A stretch of 64,000 nt of DNA from Deltaproteobacteria bacterium (GTDB lineage Bacteria > Myxococcota > Myxococcia > Myxococcales > 40CM-4-68-19), in contig VBKI01000060.1 in the NCBI GenBank assembly GCA_005879535.1, positions 30,217-94,216 of the forward strand, written 5' to 3'. Made by a program: the position numbers and the translations under genes. Shown here in pieces: positions 42,597-50,992 of the stretch. The notes beneath the pieces were generated by a model. That model was not told the origin of the DNA, did not search any database, and saw only the letters and a list, made by a program, of their open reading frames with translations. Within the stretch, counting starts at the first letter, position 1; every line of letters starts with the position of its first letter.

Positions 42597-43016
42597 ATGG
42601 CGACAGCCCTGAGGGTCGGCGGCGACATCGACGCGTGGTGCACGCGCTGCAAGATGAATCTCGGACACACCATCCTGGCTTTGGTGGGGACGAGACCGGC
42701 GCGGGTGCGCTGCAACACCTGCCAGGGCGAGCACAACTACCGGGGAGACGGCGGCGACGGGCCGCGCAAGGGCTCCTGGGAACCGCGTGAAGCGCGCGAG
42801 CGGCGTGAAGCCAAGCCCTCGGTGACGAGCTGGGAGGCGTTGCTCGCAGGGAAGGATCTCTCCCGGGCCCGCAAATACTCGGCGAAGGAGAAGTACGCGG
42901 CCGAGGAGCTGATCCAGCACCCCTCGTTCGGCATCGGGCTGGTCCAGGAGGTGCGCGGGGACAAGATCCAGGTGGCGTTCAAGGCCGATGTGAAGACGCT
43001 GGTGCACGGGAAGTAG
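42597..43016 (+). CDS. Zinc-ribbon protein with DUF3553-like C-terminus
   Basis: A 139-aa protein with two CxxC pairs, CTRCKMNLGH and RCNTCQGEHNYR, in the first 45 residues, forming a probable zinc ribbon. A charged, Arg/Glu-rich linker leads to a C-terminal SFGIGLVQEVRGDKIQVAF then LVHGK. That HPxFGxGxV...KxxVxFxxxxKxLxH pattern resembles DUF3553 or CarD/Tudor-like domains found in DNA- and RNA-linked proteins. It may bind nucleic acid. Neighbouring alr upstream is 14 bp away; RluA converges 6 bp downstream. Related proteins appear to be common in Myxococcota, from memory. Confidence 0.75.
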   Translation: MATALRVGGDIDAWCTRCKMNLGHTILALVGTRPARVRCNTCQGEHNYRGDGGDGPRKGSWEPREARERREAKPSVTSWEALLAGKDLSRARKYSAKEKYAAEELIQHPSFGIGLVQEVRGDKIQVAFKADVKTLVHGK

Positions 43017-43022
43017 GAAGGC

Positions 43023-43730
43023 TCAGAAGGTCGACAGGCGGCGCGCGGCCCGGAGCAGATCCAGGCAGCGCGCGATGTCGTCGGGAAGCGGCGACTCGAC
43101 CCAGAGCCAGCCCCGCCCGCGCGGATGCGGGATGCGCAGGGCGGCAGCGTGCAACGGTGTGCGGGCCAGCACGACGGTCGCCGGATCGGGCGCCCCCGAC
43201 CAGAGGTCTCCGACCCGCAACCCACGGTCGTCTCCGTAGCGTGGATCGCACGCCAGCGGATGGCCGATCAGGGCGAGATGGACGCGGATCTGGTGCGTGC
43301 GGCCGGTCCGCGGCCGGCAAGCGCAGAAGGTGTATCCGCCGAATCGTTCCTTCGGCTCGACCGCCGTCTGCGCCGCACGGCCCCCCTGGTTGTTCCCGGC
43401 GACCCGGACCCGACCCCCTCGCGGCTCTCGCAGCGAAGCGTTGATGCGCTGCGGCTTGGCGAGATCGCCGCGGACGAGCGCCAGGTACGTCTTCTCCGCG
43501 CGCCTGCTCTCGAAAGCCGCGTTCAGCGCCCGATGCGCCTCGCGCGTCACGGCGAACAGGACGACGCCCGAAGTGTCCCGGTCCAGCCGGTGCACGGGCA
43601 GGGCATCGGGGGCGATTGCGCGAACCTCTTCGGACAATGCCGGCCCGCCGCTGCCGCGGCCGGGAACGGTCAGCACGCCGGCAGGTTTGTCGACGGCGAG
43701 GACCTGGGCGTCGTGGTGGAGGATCCGCAC
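43023..43730 (-). CDS. RluA-family pseudouridine synthase
   Basis: A 235-aa enzyme that isomerises uridine to pseudouridine in ribosomal or transfer RNA. The catalytic Asp lies in VHRLDRDTSGVVLFA, and AEKTYLALVRGDL and CRPRTGRTHQIRVHLALIGHP complete the family. No N-terminal S4 domain is present, so it resembles the short RluA/TruC-like group rather than RluC/RluD. Target site cannot be told from sequence. It lies divergently from the DUF3187-like gene (about 70 bp gap) and converges with the zinc-ribbon gene. Confidence 0.93.
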   Translation of the reverse strand: MRILHHDAQVLAVDKPAGVLTVPGRGSGGPALSEEVRAIAPDALPVHRLDRDTSGVVLFAVTREAHRALNAAFESRRAEKTYLALVRGDLAKPQRINASLREPRGGRVRVAGNNQGGRAAQTAVEPKERFGGYTFCACRPRTGRTHQIRVHLALIGHPLACDPRYGDDRGLRVGDLWSGAPDPATVVLARTPLHAAALRIPHPRGRGWLWVESPLPDDIARCLDLLRAARRLSTF

Positions 43731-43799
43731 GGACCGGACGCTAACAGACTGGGGGCGTCGGAATGGACGTTACCAGCATTCGGAGTAAGTTCCCGCTGC

Positions 43800-44828
43800 G
43801 TGTTCGCGCTCGTTGCCGCCCTCGTCGCCGCCGGTGGCCCGCTGGGCTTGCGCACCCAAGGACCGCTCCGGGAGCTGTTTCTCGAGGTCACCGCGGCGGA
43901 CGCGCGGCCGATCGAGCATCCCGAGATCGACGTGCGCTGGAGCGTCGCCAACACCTGGAACGAGCCGATGAGCCTCCGGCGCGGCAGCGAGTGGGCCAGC
44001 CAGACGATGGACGAGCAGGCCGACGCGCTGACTCTGCGCGTGAGAGCCCCGTGGCCGGGTTTCGCGACCGTGTGGACCGCCTTGGAGTGGAAGGTGACGG
44101 AGCACTGGGGCGGCTGGAGCGACGCGCCGATCGAATCGTGGCATTCGCTGACCGGCGCCTTCAACTACCAGCGGTCGTTCTATCGCCGAAACCAGGTCCG
44201 GCTGCTCTATGCCGATGCGCAGGGAACGGCCTTCGACGTGCGCTCCTCCACGCTGGCGCCCGGCGACCTCACCGCTCGCACGCAGATCCTCTTGCTCGAC
44301 GCTCCGCTCGCCGTGGCGGCGCGAGTGGACCTCAAGATCCCCTTCGGCTCGCTTTCGTCGGCCGGAGGGTCCGGCGGTTTCGATGCCGGCGCCGGGCTGG
44401 TCGCGACCTGGGCGCTCTCGCCGGTCGCGGCGCTGCACGCGATCGTCGCGGTCAGCCGCTTCTCCAACCTGTCCGCGTCTACCGCCCTGCAACCCAAGCG
44501 GTGGCACTTCAGCGCCGAAGCGTCGTTCGAGCTGGAAGTGGGCGGCGTGACGCTGCTGATCGAAGACCGGTTGCTCTCGCCGCTCCTGCAGCCGGGATGG
44601 GGTCGCTCGGACGGGAACTCGGATCAGGACGCGCTCCTCTCCAGCGGCCTGTACGCGGACTTCCGCCCGCACAACCAGATCAGCTTCGGCCTGCGACGCG
44701 GGCGAATCACCACCTGGCTGAGCGAGGACTTCACGCCCGGTCACAACGCGGCGAGCGTGCTGAAATGGGCCTGGGTCTCCAATGCGCCCGACATCGTCGT
44801 GGGCATCGCCTTCACCCAGCCGCTGTAG
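43800..44828 (+). CDS. DUF3187-like outer-membrane protein
   Basis: About 342 aa from a GTG at 43800 (VFALVAALVAAGG as signal peptide); the start is uncertain because the open frame runs far upstream through RluA. The mature chain is beta-rich with alternating aromatic residues, for instance SLTGAFNYQRSFYRRNQVRL, LDLKIPFGSLSSAGGSGGF-type and ALHAIVAVSRFSNLSA. It ends IVVGIAFTQPL, like an outer-membrane strand. The central pattern resembles DUF3187 barrels. The 3' end lies 12 bp before the palindromic element shared with the M16 gene. Function unknown. Confidence 0.7.
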   Translation: MFALVAALVAAGGPLGLRTQGPLRELFLEVTAADARPIEHPEIDVRWSVANTWNEPMSLRRGSEWASQTMDEQADALTLRVRAPWPGFATVWTALEWKVTEHWGGWSDAPIESWHSLTGAFNYQRSFYRRNQVRLLYADAQGTAFDVRSSTLAPGDLTARTQILLLDAPLAVAARVDLKIPFGSLSSAGGSGGFDAGAGLVATWALSPVAALHAIVAVSRFSNLSASTALQPKRWHFSAEASFELEVGGVTLLIEDRLLSPLLQPGWGRSDGNSDQDALLSSGLYADFRPHNQISFGLRRGRITTWLSEDFTPGHNAASVLKWAWVSNAPDIVVGIAFTQPL

Positions 44829-44840
44829 AGGGCGGGGACC

Positions 44841-44908
44841 TAGTCCCGAGGCAGCGCGCGGACCACCGCGGCGCTGCGGGACAGCCGGCGCGACCACGCG
44901 CCGGGCTA
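44841..44908. repeat. Palindromic interspersed element, copy 1 (68 bp)
   Basis: Two GC-rich hairpins lie back to back: GCAGCGCGCGG-ACCA-CCGCGGCGCTGC and GCCGGCGCG-ACCA-CGCGCCGGGC. The ends are TAGTCCC and GGGCTA, forming an imperfect terminal inverted repeat. The right end supplies the stop codon (TAG, minus strand 44908-44906) of the M16 peptidase gene. A second copy at 52535-52617 is clearly related. Between convergent genes it could also act as a bidirectional terminator. Confidence 0.8.
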
Positions 44909-46252
44909 GCCGAATTCCTCGAGCTGGCGCACTTCGATCGGGCAGAGGCCGTCCAGCGCGCGGCGCGAAGCCTCCGCCTCCCCGACGACGATCAAGAGCG
45001 CCCCGTCGCGCGCTGGAGACAGCTCCGCCGCCATTTCCCGCGCCTGCGCCGACGTCACCGCCAGCACCCGACTGCGGTAGGTCTTGAGGTGCTCGAGGCC
45101 GAGACCGTCGAGGAGCGCGTCGGCGATCTGCTCGGCCAGTGCCTCATGGCTTTCCAGGCCCAGCGGGAAGAGGCCGGCGAGAAACCGGCGCGCCTTGTCG
45201 ATCGCCTCCTCTTCAGGTCCGGCAGCGGCGTACGCGCGCATCCGCTCGAAAGCGAGGTCGACGAGCTCGCGGAGCGTTTCGTTCTTGGTGAAGCTGGCGA
45301 AGACGCTCAGGCCCGCCCGCCGGTTCATGTGCAGCCGCGTCGATACGGAGTAGGAGAGGCCGCGATCCACGCGGATCGCGTCGACCAGCAGCGAAGTGAA
45401 CCCACCGCCCAGCGCGGTGTTCGCGACGACCGCCTCTGCGTACCGCGGGGTCGAGCGCGGCAGGCCGGGAGCCACGATGCGGACCTGCGCCTGGGTGGCG
45501 TCGGGCTTGTGGATCACGACGGCGCGGTTCGTCTGCGAGGGCGCAAGGGCGGCGAACTGCAGCGCTCCCCGCTGGCTGCGGCCGGGCCACGACGGTTCCC
45601 ATTGCTGAAGCTTGCGCTTGAGCAGATCGATCAGCTCACCTGGCGCGGACTGTCCAACGGCCGCGAGCAGAGCGCCCTGTTGCTGGTAGCGGGTGGCGTG
45701 GAAGCTGAGCGCGTCCTCGCGCTGGAAGGTCTCCACGTCGCGGCGGAATCCCGGTGCTGGATGCGAATAGGGATGTCCCGGCCCGTATCCGAGTGAGACC
45801 AGCGCCCGTCCCGCGACGGTGCTCGGTTCGTCGAGCTCGCTCTGCAGCGCGGCGATGGTGCGTCGCCGCCCGGCGGCGACCTCGGCTTCCTCGAAGGCCG
45901 GTTCGAGCGCAACCTCGAGGAGCGCATCGAGGGCGCGCTCGGCGAGCTCGGCCGGGACGGTCAATGCCAACGCTGCTTCTTCCATCGAGACGTCGCTGAA
46001 GAGCTGCGCGCCCATCGACTCGATCATTTCGTCGACGTCCTGGGCGGGGCGCCGTTTCGTTCCGCGCCGCAACAGGTCCACGGTGAACTGCGCCAGCCCG
46101 GCCTTGCCGCGCGGATCCTCGCACGCGCCGGCCGGCAATGAGAGGCGCACATGGAACAGGGGTAGTCCGCGCTTCTGCACGGCGAGCAGAGTGAGGCCGG
46201 AAGGGAGCTTCTCGATCTGCAGCGGCGGGAGGGCGACGTCGTGCGCGATCAC
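44906..46252 (-). CDS. M16-family peptidase-like subunit without zinc motif
   Basis: A 448-aa insulinase-fold protein. Its N-terminus LPSGLTLLAVQKRGLPLFHV and ASLPAGACEDPRGKAGLAQF fit M16, but the HxxEH position reads GLAQFTVDL, so zinc binding is lost. The C-terminal half includes ALGGGFTSLLVDAIRVDRGLSYSV, typical of the substrate-binding subunit. It is therefore the likely non-catalytic partner of the M16 protein just upstream. Its GTG at 46252 overlaps the partner's stop (GTGA). The stop is supplied by the palindromic element. No signal peptide is evident. Confidence 0.9.
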   Translation of the reverse strand: MIAHDVALPPLQIEKLPSGLTLLAVQKRGLPLFHVRLSLPAGACEDPRGKAGLAQFTVDLLRRGTKRRPAQDVDEMIESMGAQLFSDVSMEEAALALTVPAELAERALDALLEVALEPAFEEAEVAAGRRRTIAALQSELDEPSTVAGRALVSLGYGPGHPYSHPAPGFRRDVETFQREDALSFHATRYQQQGALLAAVGQSAPGELIDLLKRKLQQWEPSWPGRSQRGALQFAALAPSQTNRAVVIHKPDATQAQVRIVAPGLPRSTPRYAEAVVANTALGGGFTSLLVDAIRVDRGLSYSVSTRLHMNRRAGLSVFASFTKNETLRELVDLAFERMRAYAAAGPEEEAIDKARRFLAGLFPLGLESHEALAEQIADALLDGLGLEHLKTYRSRVLAVTSAQAREMAAELSPARDGALLIVVGEAEASRRALDGLCPIEVRQLEEFG

Positions 46253-47520
46253 GCCTCCACCTCGCCCGGGATCAAGGTGACGACGTTGCGACGGTGCGGC
46301 GGGAAGGTCTTGCGCGCGACCCGCTGGACGTCAGCGGCAGTGATCGACGCGTAGCGGTCGGGCAGGTCGAGCATCGCGCGCCAGCTCCCGAGCATGACCT
46401 CCATCTGGCCGATCGTGTGCGCGCGGCCGTTGGTGGTGGCGAACGCCCGGAGGAGCTGCGAGCGGACCAGGTTCTTCGCCCGGTCCAGCTCGTTCGCGGG
46501 CATCTGCTCGTCGCAGACGCGCATCAGCTCGGCCCAGAGCGCTCCTTCCGCCCGGACCGGGTCCACGCCGGGGTTGAGCTTGAGCGAGATCTCGAAGAGG
46601 CCGGGATCCATGCGCCAGGCGAAAGAGACGTGCGCGTCGACGCAGAGCTCCTGCTGGTAGACCAGCGCCCGCTTCAGGCGCGCGCCCTCTCCGGCGCTGA
46701 GGGCGGCCTCGATCAGATCGAGGACCAGGGAATCGGGGTCTCTGCCGCCCGGTCCGCGAAAGCCGGCGAGCAGGGCTGGCGCCTGCGAGGGATAGCGGAT
46801 GACGGCGCGGCGCTCGCCCTTCTGCGGCGGCTCTCCCGTCGGCACTGGCGGCAACCCGTCGCCGGCCGGGACCTGTCCGTACAGCCGTTCGATCTCCCGC
46901 AGCGCGGCCCCGGGCTCGAAGTCGCCGACCAGCACCAGCGTGCAGTTGTTCGGGGCGTAGTAGGTGCGGAAGTAGCGCTCGCAGTCCGGCCGCGCGATCG
47001 CCTCGATGTCGCTCATCCAGCCGATCACCGGCCAGCGATATGGATGGGCGAGGAAGGCGAGCGCGCCCAGCGCCTCGTCGAGCATTCCGTCGATGTCGTT
47101 GTCGGTGCGGAAGCGGCGCTCCTCCTTCACCACGTCGCGCTCGCGCGCGAGCGAAGCGTCGTCGATCAAGAGCGACGCCATCCGATCCGACTCCAGATCG
47201 AGCACCAGCGGGAGGGCCTCGGAGGCGAAGTCCTCGTAGTACGCGGTCACGTCGTTGGAGGTGTACGCGTTGGAGGTGCCCCCCGACGCTTCCAGGCGGC
47301 GGTCGAATTCCTTCGGGCCATACTTCTTCGACCCGTTGAACATCATGTGCTCGAAGAGGTGCGAGATGCCGGTGATGCCGGGACGCTCGTTGCGCGAGCC
47401 CACCCGAAAGAAACTGTAGAGCGTACAGACGGGCAACGAGGTGTCCGGCAGCAGCCGGATCTGCAGCCCGTTGTCCAGGCTGCGTTCCTCGACAGGGAAG
47501 TCCTTTTCCGAGAGCGGCAT
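46249..47520 (-). CDS. M16-family zinc peptidase, catalytic subunit
   Basis: A 423-aa insulinase-family peptidase. The inverted zinc motif HLFEH is at residues 54-58 (GISHLFEHMMFNGSKKYGP), followed by the distal glutamate region ARERDVVKEERRFR. The C-terminal half carries the GEGARLKRALVYQQELCVDA substrate part. With the inactive partner downstream it would form a clam-shaped heterodimer that degrades peptides, as in plant and bacterial M16B pairs. It starts at the ATG at 47520, which overlaps the HNH stop (TGATG), giving a three-gene operon. No signal peptide is visible, so a cytoplasmic role is suggested. Confidence 0.92.
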   Translation of the reverse strand: MPLSEKDFPVEERSLDNGLQIRLLPDTSLPVCTLYSFFRVGSRNERPGITGISHLFEHMMFNGSKKYGPKEFDRRLEASGGTSNAYTSNDVTAYYEDFASEALPLVLDLESDRMASLLIDDASLARERDVVKEERRFRTDNDIDGMLDEALGALAFLAHPYRWPVIGWMSDIEAIARPDCERYFRTYYAPNNCTLVLVGDFEPGAALREIERLYGQVPAGDGLPPVPTGEPPQKGERRAVIRYPSQAPALLAGFRGPGGRDPDSLVLDLIEAALSAGEGARLKRALVYQQELCVDAHVSFAWRMDPGLFEISLKLNPGVDPVRAEGALWAELMRVCDEQMPANELDRAKNLVRSQLLRAFATTNGRAHTIGQMEVMLGSWRAMLDLPDRYASITAADVQRVARKTFPPHRRNVVTLIPGEVEA

Positions 47521-47828
47521 CAGTCCTCGCCGGGCGGGTGCAGAGGCTTCATCATGACCTGCTCCGCGGGGGTCATCAGCCTCTTGCGGGTGTTGCATTC
47601 CTTGCAGGCCGCGACGACGTTGCCCTTCGCACTCTGCCCCCCGCGGGCGACCGGGACGATGTGATCCATGGTCAGCGTCGCGGGCGGCACGGTCCGGCCG
47701 CAATACGCGCAGATGCCGCGTTGGATCCGCCGCCGCCACCACGCCGTCTTCCGCAACGCGCGGGCTTTCTCGCGCTGGCGGGCGACGTGGGCGGGGTCGG
47801 CGGCGAGGTCGAACCACTCTTCCGTCAT
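47520..47828 (-). CDS. HNH endonuclease
   Basis: A 102-aa small HNH nuclease starting at the ATG at 47828. The HNH core is clear: CAYCGRTVPPATLTMDHIVP, then GGQSAKGNVVAACKECNTRK, with two CxxC zinc pairs and the catalytic His in DHIVP. The frame stays open with GC-rich third positions upstream to at least 47993 (MPAAPSGTPNEDDALRTGIY), so a longer protein is possible, but it would overlap the divergent lipoprotein gene. It leads the operon with the two M16 genes (TGATG overlap). No mobile-element context is visible, so a housekeeping repair or restriction-like role cannot be chosen. Confidence 0.9.
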   Translation of the reverse strand: MTEEWFDLAADPAHVARQREKARALRKTAWWRRRIQRGICAYCGRTVPPATLTMDHIVPVARGGQSAKGNVVAACKECNTRKRLMTPAEQVMMKPLHPPGED

Positions 47829-47977
47829 GCGCGAAGCGTTGTAACCCGCCGGGGCAGCGGCTTCCATGGCTGGGTAGCGGGTTTCCCACCCCCCAAGCGC
47901 CTGCTCGCTGGCCTGCACCTTGGCACGGAGCGTGTAGATGCCCGTCCGCAGAGCGTCGTCTTCGTTGGGGGTGCCGG

Positions 47978-50908
47978 ATGGGGCGGCGGGCATTGGCAGG
48001 TGTGCTGGTCGCGGCGGCCTGCGGAGGCGCGAGCCAATCCAACGTGCGCGCCTTGGGCGGCATGCTCTCCGTCGCTCCCGCAACGCTCGACTTCGGCGAC
48101 GTTGCCCTGGGAAGGGAGCAGACGCGCCGCATCACGGTCCGCAATACCGGCCTGGTCTCCATGACCGTGGCGCACCTGGACCAGTTCCAGGACCCGGCGT
48201 TCGAGGTGACGGGCTTGCCGGCTACGCTCGGACCGGGCGCCTTCCTGGACGTGAGCGTGCGCTATCGGCCGCCCCAGCTGGGCGCGTATGAGCGCATGCT
48301 GCGGATCGCGACAGACTCCCCCGCGAGCAACGGCGCGGACGTGGACCTCCGCGGCAATGCCGTGCGCGGGCTCGCCACGCTTTCCGGCGATTCGTTCGAT
48401 TTCGGTCCGGTGGTGGTGAACGAGCCGGCGACGCAGGACCTGCTCGTGACGAACAACGACGGCCACGCCGAGACTGGTATCGCCATCGCTCCGTCCCAGG
48501 ACCCGGCGGTGTTCTCGGTCGCGCCCGGCGGCGAGCAGGCGATCCCGGCCGACCAGTCGATGATCGTCCGGCTGCAGTTCCGGCCCGACCGGCTGGCGAG
48601 CTTCAGCTCCACCATTTCCGTCACTCCCTGCCCCACCTGCTCGCCGCGACAGATCAACCTGACCGGCAAGGGCGTCGACAAGCTGCTCGTGGTCCAGCCG
48701 GAAACGCTCGATTTCGGTGAGCTGAAGCTTGCGGCGGAGTCCACGCAGTCGTTCACCGTCACGAACATCAGCAAGGCCCCGGTCTCGATCGACGCGCTGA
48801 CCCTGACCGGAAGCTCGAACCTCACGGCGACGCTCGGCGGCGCCACGCCTCCGCGGACCTTGGGACCGGGGGAGACCGTCAGCGGGACGGCGCGGTTCCT
48901 CGCCCAGCAGCTCGGGGTCCAGCAGGCGCAGGCTTCGTTCCAGGCCTCCGACGGAGGACCGGGGATTCTCGCGATGACGGGCACCGGCATCGGAGCCGTG
49001 CTGCAGGCGCGACCGAAGTCGCTGTTCGTCGGAGCGACCGCCATCGGTACCACCCGGTCGGGCGTGGTCACGGTCACCAACGTCGGTGTGGATCCGCGGC
49101 AGGTTGCGCCGCTGGCGTTGACGGGGGTGTGGATCGACCGGAACGACGGGACCTGGTCCGTCCAGGGGGGCGCGATGATGGTCGGCGAGCCCGGCGCGAA
49201 GGTCGATTTGCCGGTCTCCTTCACGCCGCGCGTGCCTGGAATGTCGCAGGCGACGCTCGTGATCGAGTCGAACGACGGCATGCATCCCCACGTCGAAGTT
49301 CCCCTGTCGGCGATCGGGCGCGACCTGCTGCCCTGTTCGCTCCAGGTCTCGCCCGGGACCCCGGTGGACTTCGGAGCGCAGCGGCCCTTCGTTCCCATCG
49401 TCGAAGGATTCGAGCTGATCAACAAGACCGCCGACGACTGCATCGTGGGCGACCCCGCGATCGTCTCCGGCGCGCCGGCCTTTCGCTGGCCGGGCGGCGT
49501 AGCGCCTTCGGGCCGCACTCTGCCCCCAGGGGGACGGATGTCGGTGCGCGTCGAGTTCATGGCGGAGCAGGCGCAGACGTTCTCCGGGGCCGTCCGCTTC
49601 TACGTCAGCAACCGATCGGCGCCGTCGATGACCGTCGACCTGGTCGGATCGGGCGGCGTCAGCTGCTTCTTCGTCACGCCGCCGACCGTGGACTTCGGAC
49701 CGACCATCCTCGGCTGCGGCATCCCCGACCAGTACGCGTATGCAGTGAACCAGTGCAGCTTCCCGGTGACGGTGACGCGCGTCGACACCACCGGCGCACC
49801 GTTCTCGGCGAGCGCGTCCTTGCCCGTCCGGATCCAGCCGAACACCAATCTTCCGATCGCCATCTCCTATCGTCCGCCGGCGACCGGGGACGACGTCGGC
49901 GCGGTCCAGGCATGGACCGACATGCGCGCCGAGCCGTTCCAATCGGGGATCACCGGCGGCGCGCAGACTGCCGCGACCATCGTCGATCAGTGGGACCAGA
50001 GCACGCCCAAGGTCGACATGCTGATCGTCATCGACAACAGCGGCTCGATGAAGGAGGAGCAGCAGGCTCTGGCGCAGAGTCTCGACCGGCTCTGGAACCG
50101 CATTGAGCGCGCGAATGCGGACTACCACATCGCCGTCACGACCACCGGAATGCACCCGTTCACCTCCGGCCTCAACCACTGCCCCGGCGGCGCCGAGGGC
50201 GGAGAGGCAGGACGCTTCTTCCCCGTGAACAACGAGCGGCCGCGCCTGCTCACGCCACAGACACCGAACGTGCGCGACGTGCTCTTCGCCAACACCAACG
50301 TGGGAATCTGCAACTACGACGAGCGCTTCCTGGACCCCGTGCTCGCCGCCCTCAGCGACCCGCTGATCAGCTCGACCAAGGCCCCGGGAACTCCCTGGCC
50401 CAACGACGGCAACGCCGGCTTCTTGCGCGACGACGCGCGCCTTGCGCTCCTGGCGGTGAGCGACGCGGATGACGCGAACGACATCATCAATCCTCCGCCG
50501 GTGAGCGAGTACGTGCGGCGTCTGGTGCAGGTGAAGAGGGGCGCGCTCGATCTCATCTCCTTCGCCGGCATCGTTCCTTTGACGCACTGCGAACCGCAGG
50601 CGGAAGGCATCGGGACGCGCTACATCGAGCTGGCGAAGGAGCTCAACGGGCATCTCGAGGACATCTGCGACCTGCGCAATTTCGGCGCGATGCTGGAAAG
50701 CTCGCTGGGTGGGCTCCTGATGCCGCTCTCCAGCTTTCCGCTTTCCGCGCGCCCGCGCGATCCGCAGGCGATCGCGGTCACGGTGGATGGCGCATCCGTG
50801 ACCAACTGGACGTACGATCCGGCGGCGAACCGCATCGTGTTCCCGGCGAGCGCAGTGCCACCGCCCGGCTCCCACATCACCGCCAGGTACGAGCCGGGCT
50901 GCCTGTGA
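47978..50908 (+). CDS. Choice-of-anchor-D/VWA surface lipoprotein
   Basis: A 976-aa lipoprotein. MGRRALAGVLVAAACGGAS is the signal with lipobox AAAC. Six or seven repeats of the choice-of-anchor D/Hydin-type Ig module follow, each with L-DFG at its start (TLDFGDVALG, SFDFGPVVVN, TLDFGELKLA, VDFGAQRPFV, VDFGPTILG). A von Willebrand factor A domain begins near residue 680 with the metal motif DNSGSM (Asp686). It ends AVTVDGASVTNWTYDPAANR. Such proteins are typical of Myxococcota outer surfaces and bind other proteins through VWA. It lies 149 bp from the divergent HNH gene. Confidence 0.92.
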   Translation: MGRRALAGVLVAAACGGASQSNVRALGGMLSVAPATLDFGDVALGREQTRRITVRNTGLVSMTVAHLDQFQDPAFEVTGLPATLGPGAFLDVSVRYRPPQLGAYERMLRIATDSPASNGADVDLRGNAVRGLATLSGDSFDFGPVVVNEPATQDLLVTNNDGHAETGIAIAPSQDPAVFSVAPGGEQAIPADQSMIVRLQFRPDRLASFSSTISVTPCPTCSPRQINLTGKGVDKLLVVQPETLDFGELKLAAESTQSFTVTNISKAPVSIDALTLTGSSNLTATLGGATPPRTLGPGETVSGTARFLAQQLGVQQAQASFQASDGGPGILAMTGTGIGAVLQARPKSLFVGATAIGTTRSGVVTVTNVGVDPRQVAPLALTGVWIDRNDGTWSVQGGAMMVGEPGAKVDLPVSFTPRVPGMSQATLVIESNDGMHPHVEVPLSAIGRDLLPCSLQVSPGTPVDFGAQRPFVPIVEGFELINKTADDCIVGDPAIVSGAPAFRWPGGVAPSGRTLPPGGRMSVRVEFMAEQAQTFSGAVRFYVSNRSAPSMTVDLVGSGGVSCFFVTPPTVDFGPTILGCGIPDQYAYAVNQCSFPVTVTRVDTTGAPFSASASLPVRIQPNTNLPIAISYRPPATGDDVGAVQAWTDMRAEPFQSGITGGAQTAATIVDQWDQSTPKVDMLIVIDNSGSMKEEQQALAQSLDRLWNRIERANADYHIAVTTTGMHPFTSGLNHCPGGAEGGEAGRFFPVNNERPRLLTPQTPNVRDVLFANTNVGICNYDERFLDPVLAALSDPLISSTKAPGTPWPNDGNAGFLRDDARLALLAVSDADDANDIINPPPVSEYVRRLVQVKRGALDLISFAGIVPLTHCEPQAEGIGTRYIELAKELNGHLEDICDLRNFGAMLESSLGGLLMPLSSFPLSARPRDPQAIAVTVDGASVTNWTYDPAANRIVFPASAVPPPGSHITARYEPGCL

Positions 50909-50992
50909 GCGGCCGCACGCCCGGCGCAGCGGACGATCGGGCGTGAAATGCTTGCACGGCCTGCCGGTCGGGGAGATCATCGATCGACCGGC

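Noticed and set aside
43763..45796. 677-codon plus-strand frame starting MDVTSIRSKF
   Set aside because: It crosses the DUF3187-like gene in another frame and runs antisense to the M16 gene; composition is typical of a shadow.
47520..47828. HNH gene as a sign of a mobile intron or homing element
   Set aside because: It is not inserted in a gene or next to a group I/II intron or intein pattern; it sits in an ordinary overlapping operon.
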